A stretch of 64,000 nt of DNA, taken from positions 124,001-188,000 of the forward strand of contig CAXTUB010000003.1 in the NCBI GenBank assembly GCA_964247385.1, in the 5' to 3' direction. The DNA comes from TMP-86 sp964247385. Its GTDB lineage: Bacteria > Pseudomonadota > Gammaproteobacteria > Steroidobacterales > Steroidobacteraceae. Position 1 is the stretch's first letter, and the number at the start of each line of letters is the position of its first letter. Both the position numbers and the translations under genes were made by a program. The notes below the pieces were generated by a model that had not been told where the DNA came from, searched no databases, and worked only from the letters and a program-made list of their open reading frames with translations. Positions 45,141-53,585 of the stretch are shown here, in pieces.

Positions 45141-46112
45141 GTGTCTCGGCCATGGCTTACGTTGTGGCTGCGTATCGGAGCCGCGCTGCTGGTGTTCTCA
45201 GTTGCAAACTGGATCTGCTATTTCACAAGCGGCTACTTCGCCAAGGAGCGCTCTTACCATGCCGAGGTCGACCGCGCAATTGAAGGGTCGGCTGCGCCGG
45301 CTCTGTTCGTGGGCGATTCCCACGTCGCGACGCCGCTGCAATACTACGACGACTACCTCCCGGGTTTCGGCTATAGCCTTGCGTTCGGCGGCGATTCCTA
45401 CCGCGAAGCCTTTGCGAAAGTACGTCACGTGCTCGAGCATTCGCACGGCGTCCGTTGGCTGTTCGTTACCGCGGACCCGCACATGTTCGGCACGGCACGC
45501 CTTCAATCCTCCAATCGATCGTTCGCGGACTCTTATTTTCTTGAAGATCGAGATCGCAGTGGTCTCGATGACGGCTTGCTTTCAGCGTTACGTCGGCAAG
45601 TGCCTCTGTTGAATGACGACTATATCCAATACTTGCGCAAGAAAGGTGGATTGGCATTCCACTCCGGCGCCCCCGCAACGGACGAGTTCGATGAGGCGAA
45701 TAATTGGCGGCGGCTGAGCGGTGAGCGACGCGCCGCCATTGCTACTCGCACCGGGGCGGAAGATCACCTCGGCGCTGGGGAGCACCCGGAGCCTTTCGAA
45801 TGGTTATCGCGCATTCTGAGTGAAGCTCGCTCGCATGGGGTGAAAGTGATTGGAGTTCGCTTCCCGGTCACCCCCGAGTACCGCGCGCAGGCGCCGGAAG
45901 CTTTCGTCCAGCGCATCGATGCATTCATGCGCGCCCGCGGCGCGCTGCAGATGGTCGACTTGCGCGATGCGCTGTCCGATCCTGCGGATTTTATCGACCC
46001 TGATCACGTCGGTCCGCGCGGCGCTCGCAAAGCGCTGGCCGCGCTGCAATCGAGCGTCGTGGTGATGCCGCCATCACGCGCACACAACGAGGCTAGAACT
46101 GAAAGTAAATGA
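45141..46112 (+). CDS. SGNH-hydrolase-like protein with membrane anchor
   Basis: 323 residues: one N-terminal membrane helix (LWLRIGAALLVFSVANWICYF), then an SGNH-type domain with block I ALFVGDSHVATPL (Gly-Asp-Ser-His) and block V DFIDPDHVGPRGA (Asp-x-x-His). This is the AlgX/AlgJ/PatB layout, in which the domain completes O-acetyl transfer in the periplasm. A GTG at 45141, 4 bp after the previous stop, gives the natural N terminus. Its 3' end overlaps the convergent MBOAT gene, its probable partner, by 20 bp. Confidence 0.8.
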   Translation: MSRPWLTLWLRIGAALLVFSVANWICYFTSGYFAKERSYHAEVDRAIEGSAAPALFVGDSHVATPLQYYDDYLPGFGYSLAFGGDSYREAFAKVRHVLEHSHGVRWLFVTADPHMFGTARLQSSNRSFADSYFLEDRDRSGLDDGLLSALRRQVPLLNDDYIQYLRKKGGLAFHSGAPATDEFDEANNWRRLSGERRAAIATRTGAEDHLGAGEHPEPFEWLSRILSEARSHGVKVIGVRFPVTPEYRAQAPEAFVQRIDAFMRARGALQMVDLRDALSDPADFIDPDHVGPRGARKALAALQSSVVVMPPSRAHNEARTESK

Positions 46113-47553
46113 AGTCGAGCGTGCTGCCGGTGTACCGCAATATGAGCACCAACGCCACAACGGCCGTATAGCCAAGCCATCGCAAGGCGGGAACGGGAGT
46201 TGCAAAGTCGAGCGCAAATGGCTTAGCGCGCTGCGGCCACTCGAACATCAGCAATAACCCGACCGCCGCCGCCGCATACAATGTTGCTTGCAACACGCCG
46301 AGCGTTCGCAAGAATGAGGCTGGATTTGCGATCAAGGTGCTCGAGAATATCGCGCTCAGCATGCGATGCGCCGCTTCGAAATCCGCCGCGCGAAAAAAAA
46401 TCCAGGCGATGACAACAAGCGAAAATGTCAACAACATTCGAAAGGCAATGACGGGCAGGCGCACCGCCGCAGTGCGTGCGGCGGCCGGCCGGGCAAGCGG
46501 ATCTCCAATGAATACGCGCGGCAAAGAGTACAAGCCGTTCAAGAAACCCCAAACGATGAACGTCGAGTTGGCGCCATGCCAGAGGCCGCTCAACGTAAAC
46601 GTGAGGAGCAAGTTGAATGCTTGCCGCGCCTTCCCGCGGCGATTGCCTCCCAGCGGGATGTAGACGTAGTCGCGAAACCACGTGGACAGTGAAATGTGCC
46701 ACCGATGCCAAAACTCGGGAATGGTCTGCGAGAAGTAAGGTGTTGCAAAATTCTGCATGAGCTCGAAACCCATGAGCCGCGCGCTGCCGAGCGCAATGTG
46801 TGAATACCCGGAAAAATCCGCATAGATTTGAAACGCAAAGAAAAAGGCGCCGACGAGCGCGACACTGCCTGGAAGTACCCCAGTTGAGTTGAACACTGCG
46901 TTTGCGACGACCGCGCAGTTATCGGCCACCACGATTTTGCAAAAAAGCCCCCAAAGAATCTGCTTCAATCCCCGGGCGAACGCCTGCGCATCTACATGCC
47001 TTGGACGCATGAATTGCGGCAGCAAATGTCCGGCGCGCTCGATCGGGCCGGCGACCAGCTGTGGGAAGAAGGCGACGTAAGCGAAAAACGCCACCGGCTC
47101 GCGCGTCGGCTCAATGGTTCGCCGGTAGACTGAAATCGTGTATGTGAGCGCTTGAAACGTATAGAAACTGACGCCCACCGGAAGAATCACCTTGAGTGTC
47201 GGCATGTCGACGACGACGCCCGCGCGGGCAAAGCTCGCGGCCAAGGACTGCGCAAAGAAGTTGAAATACTTGAAGAAGCCAAGGATGCCGAGATTCACCA
47301 CGATGCTCATGAGCAGCAACGCGCGTCGACGCGATGGATTATTGATGGCGCCTAATCCAAGGCCGACCAGGTAATCGTTGAGCGTGCTGCCGAAGAGCAG
47401 TGCGAGAAAACGCCAATCCCACCAACCGTAGAAAACGTAGCTGGCACATAGCAAGAAGAAGTTCTGCACGCGCAATCCGATGCGCCCACACAGAAAATAC
47501 AGCGCCAGCACAACCGGCAGAAACAGGGCGTAAATGACGGAGTTGAACAGCAT
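46093..47553 (-). CDS. MBOAT O-acyltransferase (AlgI-like)
   Basis: 486 residues, about eleven membrane helices. AlgI signatures are SFYTFQALTYTISVYR, FFPQLVAGPIERA, FADFSGYSHIALG-like YADFSGYSHIALGSARL, WHRWHISLSTWFRDYVYIPLGG and the catalytic-histidine motif LSGLWHGANSTF. It passes an acyl group across the membrane for transfer to a polysaccharide, usually with an SGNH partner such as the product of 45141-46112. The pair is convergent rather than co-directional, unlike alginate or PatA/PatB operons. Confidence 0.94.
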   Translation of the reverse strand: MLFNSVIYALFLPVVLALYFLCGRIGLRVQNFFLLCASYVFYGWWDWRFLALLFGSTLNDYLVGLGLGAINNPSRRRALLLMSIVVNLGILGFFKYFNFFAQSLAASFARAGVVVDMPTLKVILPVGVSFYTFQALTYTISVYRRTIEPTREPVAFFAYVAFFPQLVAGPIERAGHLLPQFMRPRHVDAQAFARGLKQILWGLFCKIVVADNCAVVANAVFNSTGVLPGSVALVGAFFFAFQIYADFSGYSHIALGSARLMGFELMQNFATPYFSQTIPEFWHRWHISLSTWFRDYVYIPLGGNRRGKARQAFNLLLTFTLSGLWHGANSTFIVWGFLNGLYSLPRVFIGDPLARPAAARTAAVRLPVIAFRMLLTFSLVVIAWIFFRAADFEAAHRMLSAIFSSTLIANPASFLRTLGVLQATLYAAAAVGLLLMFEWPQRAKPFALDFATPVPALRWLGYTAVVALVLILRYTGSTLDFIYFQF

Positions 47554-47632
47554 TGGCGAGCTGGCGCTATGCTCGTCGAAAGACTAACGACCCGTAAAAG
47601 CCGCTAAGAATGTCTGTGGCCCGTAATAGCCA

Positions 47633-48610
47633 CTAGTCCACTTTCGTATGAGCAGGCTCGAACTCGATTACGCGATCGACCTTGTAATCCTTGCTGCCGC
47701 CCGCGTGCACGAAGATGATGAGCTCGCCAAGCAGGCCGAGCGCAAACACCTGCACGCCCATGACGATGAGAAGCGACGTGAGCAGCAATGCCGGCCGGTC
47801 GGCGAGCGGCTGGCCAAAGTAAAAGCGCTCGATCAATAAATACAACAGGCATGCAAGGCCGAGCGCAAACATGCCGACACCGATCATGCCGAAAAAACGC
47901 AGCGGCTTCTTGGTGAAGCGGACCAGGAAAAACACGGAGAAAATATCCAGAAAGCCGCGCGTATACGTGCGGGGAGCGTAGGCCGTGCCACGCCGATCGA
48001 GCACAGACTGCTGCAGCGTGATCTCCGCAACACGAAAGCCTTGACGCTCGGCGAGCACCGGCAGGAAGCGCTGCTGATCGCCATACAAGCGAATTTCTTC
48101 CAGCACCTTTCGCTTCAGCGCACGTACGTTGCAGCCGAGGTCGTGGAACCGAACGCGCGTCACCAGGGCCAGGATGCCGTGGAACATCTTGCGCCGCGCG
48201 GCTTCGATGACGCCGCCGGCGCGCGGCAATCGATAACCGATGGCGATGTCCGCGCCGTCGAGAGCTCGCACCAATCTCCCGACCTCCGAGCCGGCCACTT
48301 GCGGATACGCCGGCAGGGTCACGATGATCTCGCCCTTCGCTCGCTCGAAACCCACCATGAGCGAGGTGGCTTCGCCAAACGAGCGCGTGAGTGAGACGGC
48401 GGAAAATTGCTCGCCCGCTCGGGCCGCGCGTTCCAATCCACGCTCGAACTCAACTTGAGGGCCGGCAAGCACGAAGATCACCTCGTATGGGACGCCCAGC
48501 GCCTCGAGGCCCGGCCGGTGCTCGGCAAAAAACACATCCGGCGTCATCTGGCGCGCGCCGACGGGCACGATGACCGAAACGGTCGGTGAGCTCGCGATCA
48601 TGTGATTCAT
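47633..48610 (-). CDS. GT2-like protein lacking catalytic motifs (probable pseudoenzyme)
   Basis: 325 residues of the DPM-like GT2 fold with two C-terminal membrane helices. It aligns end to end with its upstream neighbour but the key acids are gone: where that protein has FVNDGSKDGT this one has FVLAGPQVEF (46-55), and the DXD motif is replaced by VTLPAYPQV (97-105). Other family features are kept (SLTRSFGEATSLMVGFERAKGE, the RFHDLGCNVRALKRKV stretch, and the helix-loop-helix tail). It is coupled to its neighbour by an ATGA overlap. It may be a regulatory or scaffolding subunit rather than a transferase. Confidence 0.8.
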   Translation of the reverse strand: MNHMIASSPTVSVIVPVGARQMTPDVFFAEHRPGLEALGVPYEVIFVLAGPQVEFERGLERAARAGEQFSAVSLTRSFGEATSLMVGFERAKGEIIVTLPAYPQVAGSEVGRLVRALDGADIAIGYRLPRAGGVIEAARRKMFHGILALVTRVRFHDLGCNVRALKRKVLEEIRLYGDQQRFLPVLAERQGFRVAEITLQQSVLDRRGTAYAPRTYTRGFLDIFSVFFLVRFTKKPLRFFGMIGVGMFALGLACLLYLLIERFYFGQPLADRPALLLTSLLIVMGVQVFALGLLGELIIFVHAGGSKDYKVDRVIEFEPAHTKVD

Positions 48611-49572
48611 GCCGCTCCGGTATCGAGGCGGAGATCGCGCCGCGTCAATTGGGCGAATTGATCATCGCGCACATCACCCAACTGAAACACGAGTTGCCCG
48701 AAGGCACCGCTCAAGAACAAGTTGATGGCCGCCGCGAGAAAAATGACACCGGAGCCCACAATGGGAAGCGACAGGCGCACTGCTGGGTTGAACGCTCCCA
48801 CGACGCTCCAGCACAAAGTCCCCAAGCCGATCAGGCCCAAGGGCAGCGCAAGTAACGTGAACCACACCAGCGGACGGGAAATGAACGACGTTACGGTCTT
48901 GATCACCATGAGATCGAGCAACACTTTGTAAATGCGCGACAAGCCGTACTTGGATTGGCCGAAGCGGCGCGCATGATGTCGCACTTTGATTTCGGCAATC
49001 CTGGGACCGGCAATCGACGCCATGGCCGGAATGAAACGATGCATCTCGGAATACAGCGGAATCTTTTTGATCAATGCGCCTCGATATGCCTTCAATGAGC
49101 AGCCGTTGTCAGTGATCGGAACGCCGGTGACCCGGCCGATGATCCAGTTTGCGATTTTCGATGGGAGCTTGCGTGAGAGCATCTTGTCCTGACGGCGGTG
49201 CCGCCAACCGACCACGATGTCGTAGCCTTCACGCATTTTCGCCAGAAGCAAGCCGATATCCGCTGGATCATTTTGCAAATCGCCGTCCATGGTCACCAGA
49301 ATCTCACCGCGCGCGTATTCAATGCCGGCCGCCATCGCCGCTGTCTGGCCGTAGTTGCGCCGGAAATTGACCACTCTCACGCGCGAATCTCGTTGCGCCA
49401 ACTGAATGGCGCGCTCGAGCGTGCCGTCTTTGCTGCCATCGTTGACAAACACCATCTCGAACGGCGCCGCGAGCGGCTCGAGCGCTGTGACGATCGCTCG
49501 ATGCAATGGCTCGATGCTTTCTTCTTCGTTATAAAAAGGGACAATGATCGAAAGATGCGGCGATTTATTCAC
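48607..49572 (-). CDS. DPM-like GT2 glycosyltransferase
   Basis: 321 residues with all motifs: LSIIVPFYNEEESIEPL, FVNDGSKDGT (Asp45), VTMDGDLQNDP (DXD, 96-98), GWRHRRQD, FGQSKYGLSRIYKVLLDL and two C-terminal membrane helices. It resembles ArnC/GtrB-like enzymes that load a sugar on polyprenyl phosphate. The GTG at 49572 is preferred because the segment before it carries a TACAAT box that is better read as promoter; a TTG at 49608 is the longer alternative. The downstream gene is a degenerate copy. Confidence 0.9.
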   Translation of the reverse strand: MNKSPHLSIIVPFYNEEESIEPLHRAIVTALEPLAAPFEMVFVNDGSKDGTLERAIQLAQRDSRVRVVNFRRNYGQTAAMAAGIEYARGEILVTMDGDLQNDPADIGLLLAKMREGYDIVVGWRHRRQDKMLSRKLPSKIANWIIGRVTGVPITDNGCSLKAYRGALIKKIPLYSEMHRFIPAMASIAGPRIAEIKVRHHARRFGQSKYGLSRIYKVLLDLMVIKTVTSFISRPLVWFTLLALPLGLIGLGTLCWSVVGAFNPAVRLSLPIVGSGVIFLAAAINLFLSGAFGQLVFQLGDVRDDQFAQLTRRDLRLDTGAA

Positions 49573-49654
49573 GGGCTCGTCGAGGCATGCGCAGCAAAGA
49601 TTGTACAATGCAGGAATCGATTGAGGAATGCGTCATAATTCATTGTGGCATAGG

Positions 49655-51151
49655 ATGAAATCTACCCGCCCATCCAGCGGTGACAGCCCCATCTCCGAAC
49701 ACTCCGTTGATGAGAAAAGAGCCGGCGGCGCGTTGATTCTGAAGGCGATTCAGATGGGCGCGACCAAGCTTCTCTACCTGCTCGGCACGCTGGTGCTGGG
49801 CCGCTTATTGACACCCGCGGACTTCGGACTCGTGGCCATCGCCACCGTTGCGGTCGTCACGGTCATGACAGCCACGGATACCGGGATGACTACGGCTTTG
49901 GTGCAGGCCGACCATCCCAGCGCCGCGCATTATGACATTGCCTGGACCATTAGTTTGTTGCGCGGCGTCTTGGTTTCGGCCGCGCTTGCAGTGAGCGCGC
50001 CCTGGATTGCGGCGTTGTTTGGCGAACCGAGCGCAGTCGAGCTGATTCGCCTCATGGCACTCCTGCCGCTCATTAGCGGCGCGATGAGTCCGAGGCTTGC
50101 GCACCTGATGCGCGAGCTCAAATTTTCGCGCGTGGTCTTCACCGCCGTGCTGGCGGTCGTCGTCGAGCTCATTGTCTCGATTGCGCTCGCACATCAATAT
50201 GGCGGCACGGCCATCGTCATCGGTAAGTTGATCGGCGCTGCCGCCTTGACCCTGAGCAGCTATTTCATTGCGCCCTATGCGCCGCGTTTCCGTCTGGCCC
50301 ATGCTTCCGCCATGCCGCTCATCGCGTTCGGGCGTTGGATCTTTGCGGTCGGTTTGGTAGCGGTCATTTCAGATGTATTCCTGAAGGTGCTGATTGCACG
50401 GCAAGTGAGCGTCGCCGCGCTTGGGCTGTTTTCTTTGAGCGAGCGCATCGCCGAGGCGCCGTCCATGCTCGCGAGCGAAGCAACGGGCAGTGTGGCATTT
50501 CCTTTGTATGTTCGTTTGCGCGAAAACTTCGAGCGAGTACGAAAGGTCGTACGTGCGCACCTGATCGGCTTCATGTTTTGCCTGCTCCCAGCGAGCGCGC
50601 TGCTGATCGCACTTGCGCAGCCGCTGGAGACTTATGTTCTCGGACCTGCATGGCACGGAACCGCGCCCATCATCATGTTGCTTACCGCGGGCTTTGTGTT
50701 GGAGGTCACTTTTCTGGCCATCTCATCGCTGCTCAAGGCTGCGGGCGCCGGGCGTCAATTGTTCAGCATCGAGCTCACGCAGTACATTGTGCTCATCGCT
50801 GGAGTTGCACTTCTTACGCCGCCTTTGGGCGTAATTGGGGCCGGGCTTGCTCGCGTATTCGCGGGAATCGCCCTATTGATTGCAACGCCTTTCTTCATGC
50901 GCCGCGCTCTCGGGTTCGCCTTACCCGCCACCTTGCGTACGGCCGGCGTGCTCACCGCAGCCTCGATCTGCGCCGGTGCCGTCAGCCTCGCGTGCGCGCT
51001 GCTTTTTCCCACCGCGGCCGGCGTTGCGTGCGCCGCTTTGGCAGGCGGCGGAGCCTTTCTTGCGCTCATCTGGCTCGTCGATGTGCGCATGAATCTCGAA
51101 GTGCGCTCGAGCATCGCATTGTTTTTCCCGGCGCTTCGCGCGCGCACTTGA
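49655..51151 (+). CDS. Wzx-type polysaccharide flippase
   Basis: 498 residues, about fourteen membrane helices with an amphipathic N terminus. LYLLGTLVLGRLLTPADFGL is the classical start of the Polysacc_synt_3/oligosaccharide flippase family, and LFSLSERIAEAPSMLAS the matching mid-protein motif. It would flip undecaprenyl-diphosphate-linked repeat units to the periplasm for Wzy. The start could also be ATG 49628; neither has a well-spaced ribosome-binding site. It opens a plus-strand run with a GT2 and two GT-C genes and is divergent from 48607-49572. Confidence 0.9.
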   Translation: MKSTRPSSGDSPISEHSVDEKRAGGALILKAIQMGATKLLYLLGTLVLGRLLTPADFGLVAIATVAVVTVMTATDTGMTTALVQADHPSAAHYDIAWTISLLRGVLVSAALAVSAPWIAALFGEPSAVELIRLMALLPLISGAMSPRLAHLMRELKFSRVVFTAVLAVVVELIVSIALAHQYGGTAIVIGKLIGAAALTLSSYFIAPYAPRFRLAHASAMPLIAFGRWIFAVGLVAVISDVFLKVLIARQVSVAALGLFSLSERIAEAPSMLASEATGSVAFPLYVRLRENFERVRKVVRAHLIGFMFCLLPASALLIALAQPLETYVLGPAWHGTAPIIMLLTAGFVLEVTFLAISSLLKAAGAGRQLFSIELTQYIVLIAGVALLTPPLGVIGAGLARVFAGIALLIATPFFMRRALGFALPATLRTAGVLTAASICAGAVSLACALLFPTAAGVACAALAGGGAFLALIWLVDVRMNLEVRSSIALFFPALRART

Positions 51152-51158
51152 GGATATC

Positions 51159-52136
51159 TTGGCTTTGAAGCTGATCATTCAAATTCCCTGCTTCAACGAG
51201 GCGCAGACGCTGCACCTCACCGTGGCCGAGCTGCCGCGCAGTGTTCCCGGCTGCGATGTGGTCGAGTATCTGGTCGTCGATGACGGCAGTGCCGATCGCA
51301 CCGCCGAGGTCGCGCGCGAGCTCGGCGTACATCATGTGGTGCGCTATCCGACCAATCTGGGTTTGGCGCACGCCTTTCAAACGGGCATCGACGCATCGCT
51401 CCGCTTCGGCGCCGACATCATCGTGAATACCGACGCCGACAATCAGTACCCCGGCCGCTATATAGCCGAGCTGGTACGCCCTGTGGTGGAGCGTCGCGCC
51501 GATATCGTCATCGGCGATCGGCAGACTGCTGACATCGAGCACTTTTCCACCGTGAAGCGATTCTTGCAGTCCTTTGGCTCATCGACCGTGCGCGCGTTGA
51601 GCGGCACCGCGGTACGCGATGCACCTAGCGGCTTTCGCGCCTATTCGCGCGAGTCAGCGCTGCGCCTCACCGTCCTCACGCGCTTCAGCTACACGCTCGA
51701 GACCATCATTCAAGCCGGCAAGATGGGTTTGAAAATCATCGATTTGCCAATCGAGACCAATCCGCCCTTGCGCCCCTCACGCTTACACAAGAGCACGGGC
51801 CATTTCGTGATCAAGCAGGCGGGCACGATGCTGAGGCTCTACGCTTTTTACGAGCCGCTGCGAACTTTCACCCTGATTTCTCTCCCATTTATACTATTAG
51901 GATCATTTACTTGGCTTCGTTTTTTAATTCTTTACATCGCTGGCGCAACGGGCGTCGGGCGATACATCCAATCGATCACCATTGGCACGGGTCTGTTGCT
52001 CGTGGGAATTCTTATCTTATTGTTTGGTGTGCAAGCGGACATTTCGAACAAGCACCGTCAGCTGACGCAGATCGTGCTATATCGATTGCGTAAGCTCGAG
52101 TCGCGGCTTTTCGGACGCGAAAAAGAAAAAGAGTAG
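51159..52136 (+). CDS. GT2 glycosyltransferase with C-terminal membrane helices
   Basis: 325 residues: IIQIPCFNEAQTLHLTV, LVVDDGSADRTAEV, VNTDADNQYPGRYI (DXD), GFRAYSRESALRLTVL and SRLHKSTGHFVIKQAGTMLRLY, then two membrane helices. It is of the DPM/DPG synthase-like branch that acts at the inner face of the membrane. The TTG at 51159 has AGGA just upstream. The region around 51870-51920 is noticeably AT-richer than the rest of the gene. It is followed without a gap by the GT-C gene at 52137, for which it may make a lipid-linked donor. Confidence 0.9.
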   Translation: MALKLIIQIPCFNEAQTLHLTVAELPRSVPGCDVVEYLVVDDGSADRTAEVARELGVHHVVRYPTNLGLAHAFQTGIDASLRFGADIIVNTDADNQYPGRYIAELVRPVVERRADIVIGDRQTADIEHFSTVKRFLQSFGSSTVRALSGTAVRDAPSGFRAYSRESALRLTVLTRFSYTLETIIQAGKMGLKIIDLPIETNPPLRPSRLHKSTGHFVIKQAGTMLRLYAFYEPLRTFTLISLPFILLGSFTWLRFLILYIAGATGVGRYIQSITIGTGLLLVGILILLFGVQADISNKHRQLTQIVLYRLRKLESRLFGREKEKE

Positions 52137-53579
52137 ATGTCCCTGCAACGATCGGCGCGCTTGCGATGGGCGCTCTATGTCTTGATCCTGCTGCTCTCGA
52201 TCACGTTCTTTGCGAGCAAGATCACCTCGCGCGCGGTCGACCGAGATGCTCAGCAATCGTTGCGCATGGCGGTGAATCTGGCGCATCACGGCGTAATTTC
52301 ATTGTCCGGAGCCGCGCCGTACGCGCCATCCCAATACCGCGAACCCATCCCCGTGCTGGTCTCGGCAGGCATGATTGCAGCGAGCGATGCCGTCCAAGGT
52401 CGCACGGCCGATGAGGATTTTTTCTCGGGCGCCCGTCTGCGGCTCGTCAAAATGCAGAATCTCGGCTGGCTCGCCCTTCTTCTTCTTGGCGTGTTCTGGG
52501 CGATCGAGATGTTGCATGCGGGATGGCTGACCGGTCTTCTTGCCGCAGCATTCACATTATTCACACTCGATCGCAATGCAGATATTTTCAATGATCTGTA
52601 TTCCGATCTCCCAGCGGCGGCGGTTCTGATGCTGGCCTCGGTCGCTCTTGCAGGTGCGGTGTCGCGGCGTTCGCTGCGCCTTGCGGCATGCGCCGGGCTT
52701 TGGCTTGGAGTGATGTGCCTCATCAAGGCGGCCATGCTGTATGTATTCATGGGACTACTGCTGTGCGTCGGGGTCTATTTCGTGGCGCAGCGCGCGCACG
52801 AATGGCGCACGCGAAGCGCCGTGCTTGCCGGATTTCTCGCGGGATTTGCGCTGATCGTCGCTCCGTGGTCCATTCGAAATTATGTGCAGCTCGGCACGTT
52901 TCAGTTGACGCAGCGCGCAGGCGTCGTGCTGCTGGTTCGCGCACTCAAGGACCAGATGACCCATACCGAATATGTCGGCTCGTTCTACGTCTGGGCTCCT
53001 CCGCGCATTCGGGACAGCGTGGGTCGCTGGCTTGGATTTGGACCGGATGATTTGCGCCGCGGCGGCCGGCTGCAGCATTTGAATCGAGATCCCCTCTCCG
53101 AGTTTGCCGCCGATGATTATCAAGCGGAGTTGCAAGGACGCCCCGATCTGGCGATTTCTTATTACCGCCGGGCGCGGGCGGAACGTGTCAAGCTCACCAC
53201 CGAGCTCGAAGCCGCGGGCGATCCAAGCGCCGGCGTGACGGCTGATCAACGGCTGCAGCGGCGCGCGATGAGCCTCATCGAAGCGCATCCGATCGATCAT
53301 CTCGCGGCGACGGCGCCCTTCATGTGGCGCGGCGCGCCGCGCTGCTTCCCGCTGCTCTTGCTCACTCTTCTCATCGCGTGGCGAATGCGCCGCGAGGACC
53401 TCGGCTTCTTTGCGCTGCCCGCATTTGGCCTGGTGATGTTCTATGCGTTGCTTAGTCACTTCATTCCCCGCTACAGCATTCCTGCCGAGCCGGTGACAGC
53501 CGTCGCCGCGGCTTGTCTGATCCTGTTGGCCGCTCGAGCCATACGAACGCGTTGGCGCGCCCGCGCTGCATCTAGCTGA
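52137..53579 (+). CDS. GT-C-like membrane protein
   Basis: 480 residues with about ten membrane helices. The first periplasmic loop has VDRDAQQSLRMAVNLAHHG (Asp-Arg-Asp, the GT-C acidic site) and YREPIPVLVSAGM, like the GT39/PMT_2 superfamily. A large periplasmic loop (about 265-390) precedes the last helices. It should use a polyprenyl-phosphate sugar. It begins directly after the stop of the GT2 gene, which supports a donor-maker/user pair. It is not alike enough to the next gene to be a simple duplicate. Confidence 0.75.
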   Translation: MSLQRSARLRWALYVLILLLSITFFASKITSRAVDRDAQQSLRMAVNLAHHGVISLSGAAPYAPSQYREPIPVLVSAGMIAASDAVQGRTADEDFFSGARLRLVKMQNLGWLALLLLGVFWAIEMLHAGWLTGLLAAAFTLFTLDRNADIFNDLYSDLPAAAVLMLASVALAGAVSRRSLRLAACAGLWLGVMCLIKAAMLYVFMGLLLCVGVYFVAQRAHEWRTRSAVLAGFLAGFALIVAPWSIRNYVQLGTFQLTQRAGVVLLVRALKDQMTHTEYVGSFYVWAPPRIRDSVGRWLGFGPDDLRRGGRLQHLNRDPLSEFAADDYQAELQGRPDLAISYYRRARAERVKLTTELEAAGDPSAGVTADQRLQRRAMSLIEAHPIDHLAATAPFMWRGAPRCFPLLLLTLLIAWRMRREDLGFFALPAFGLVMFYALLSHFIPRYSIPAEPVTAVAAACLILLAARAIRTRWRARAASS

Positions 53580-53585
53580 TCCAAG

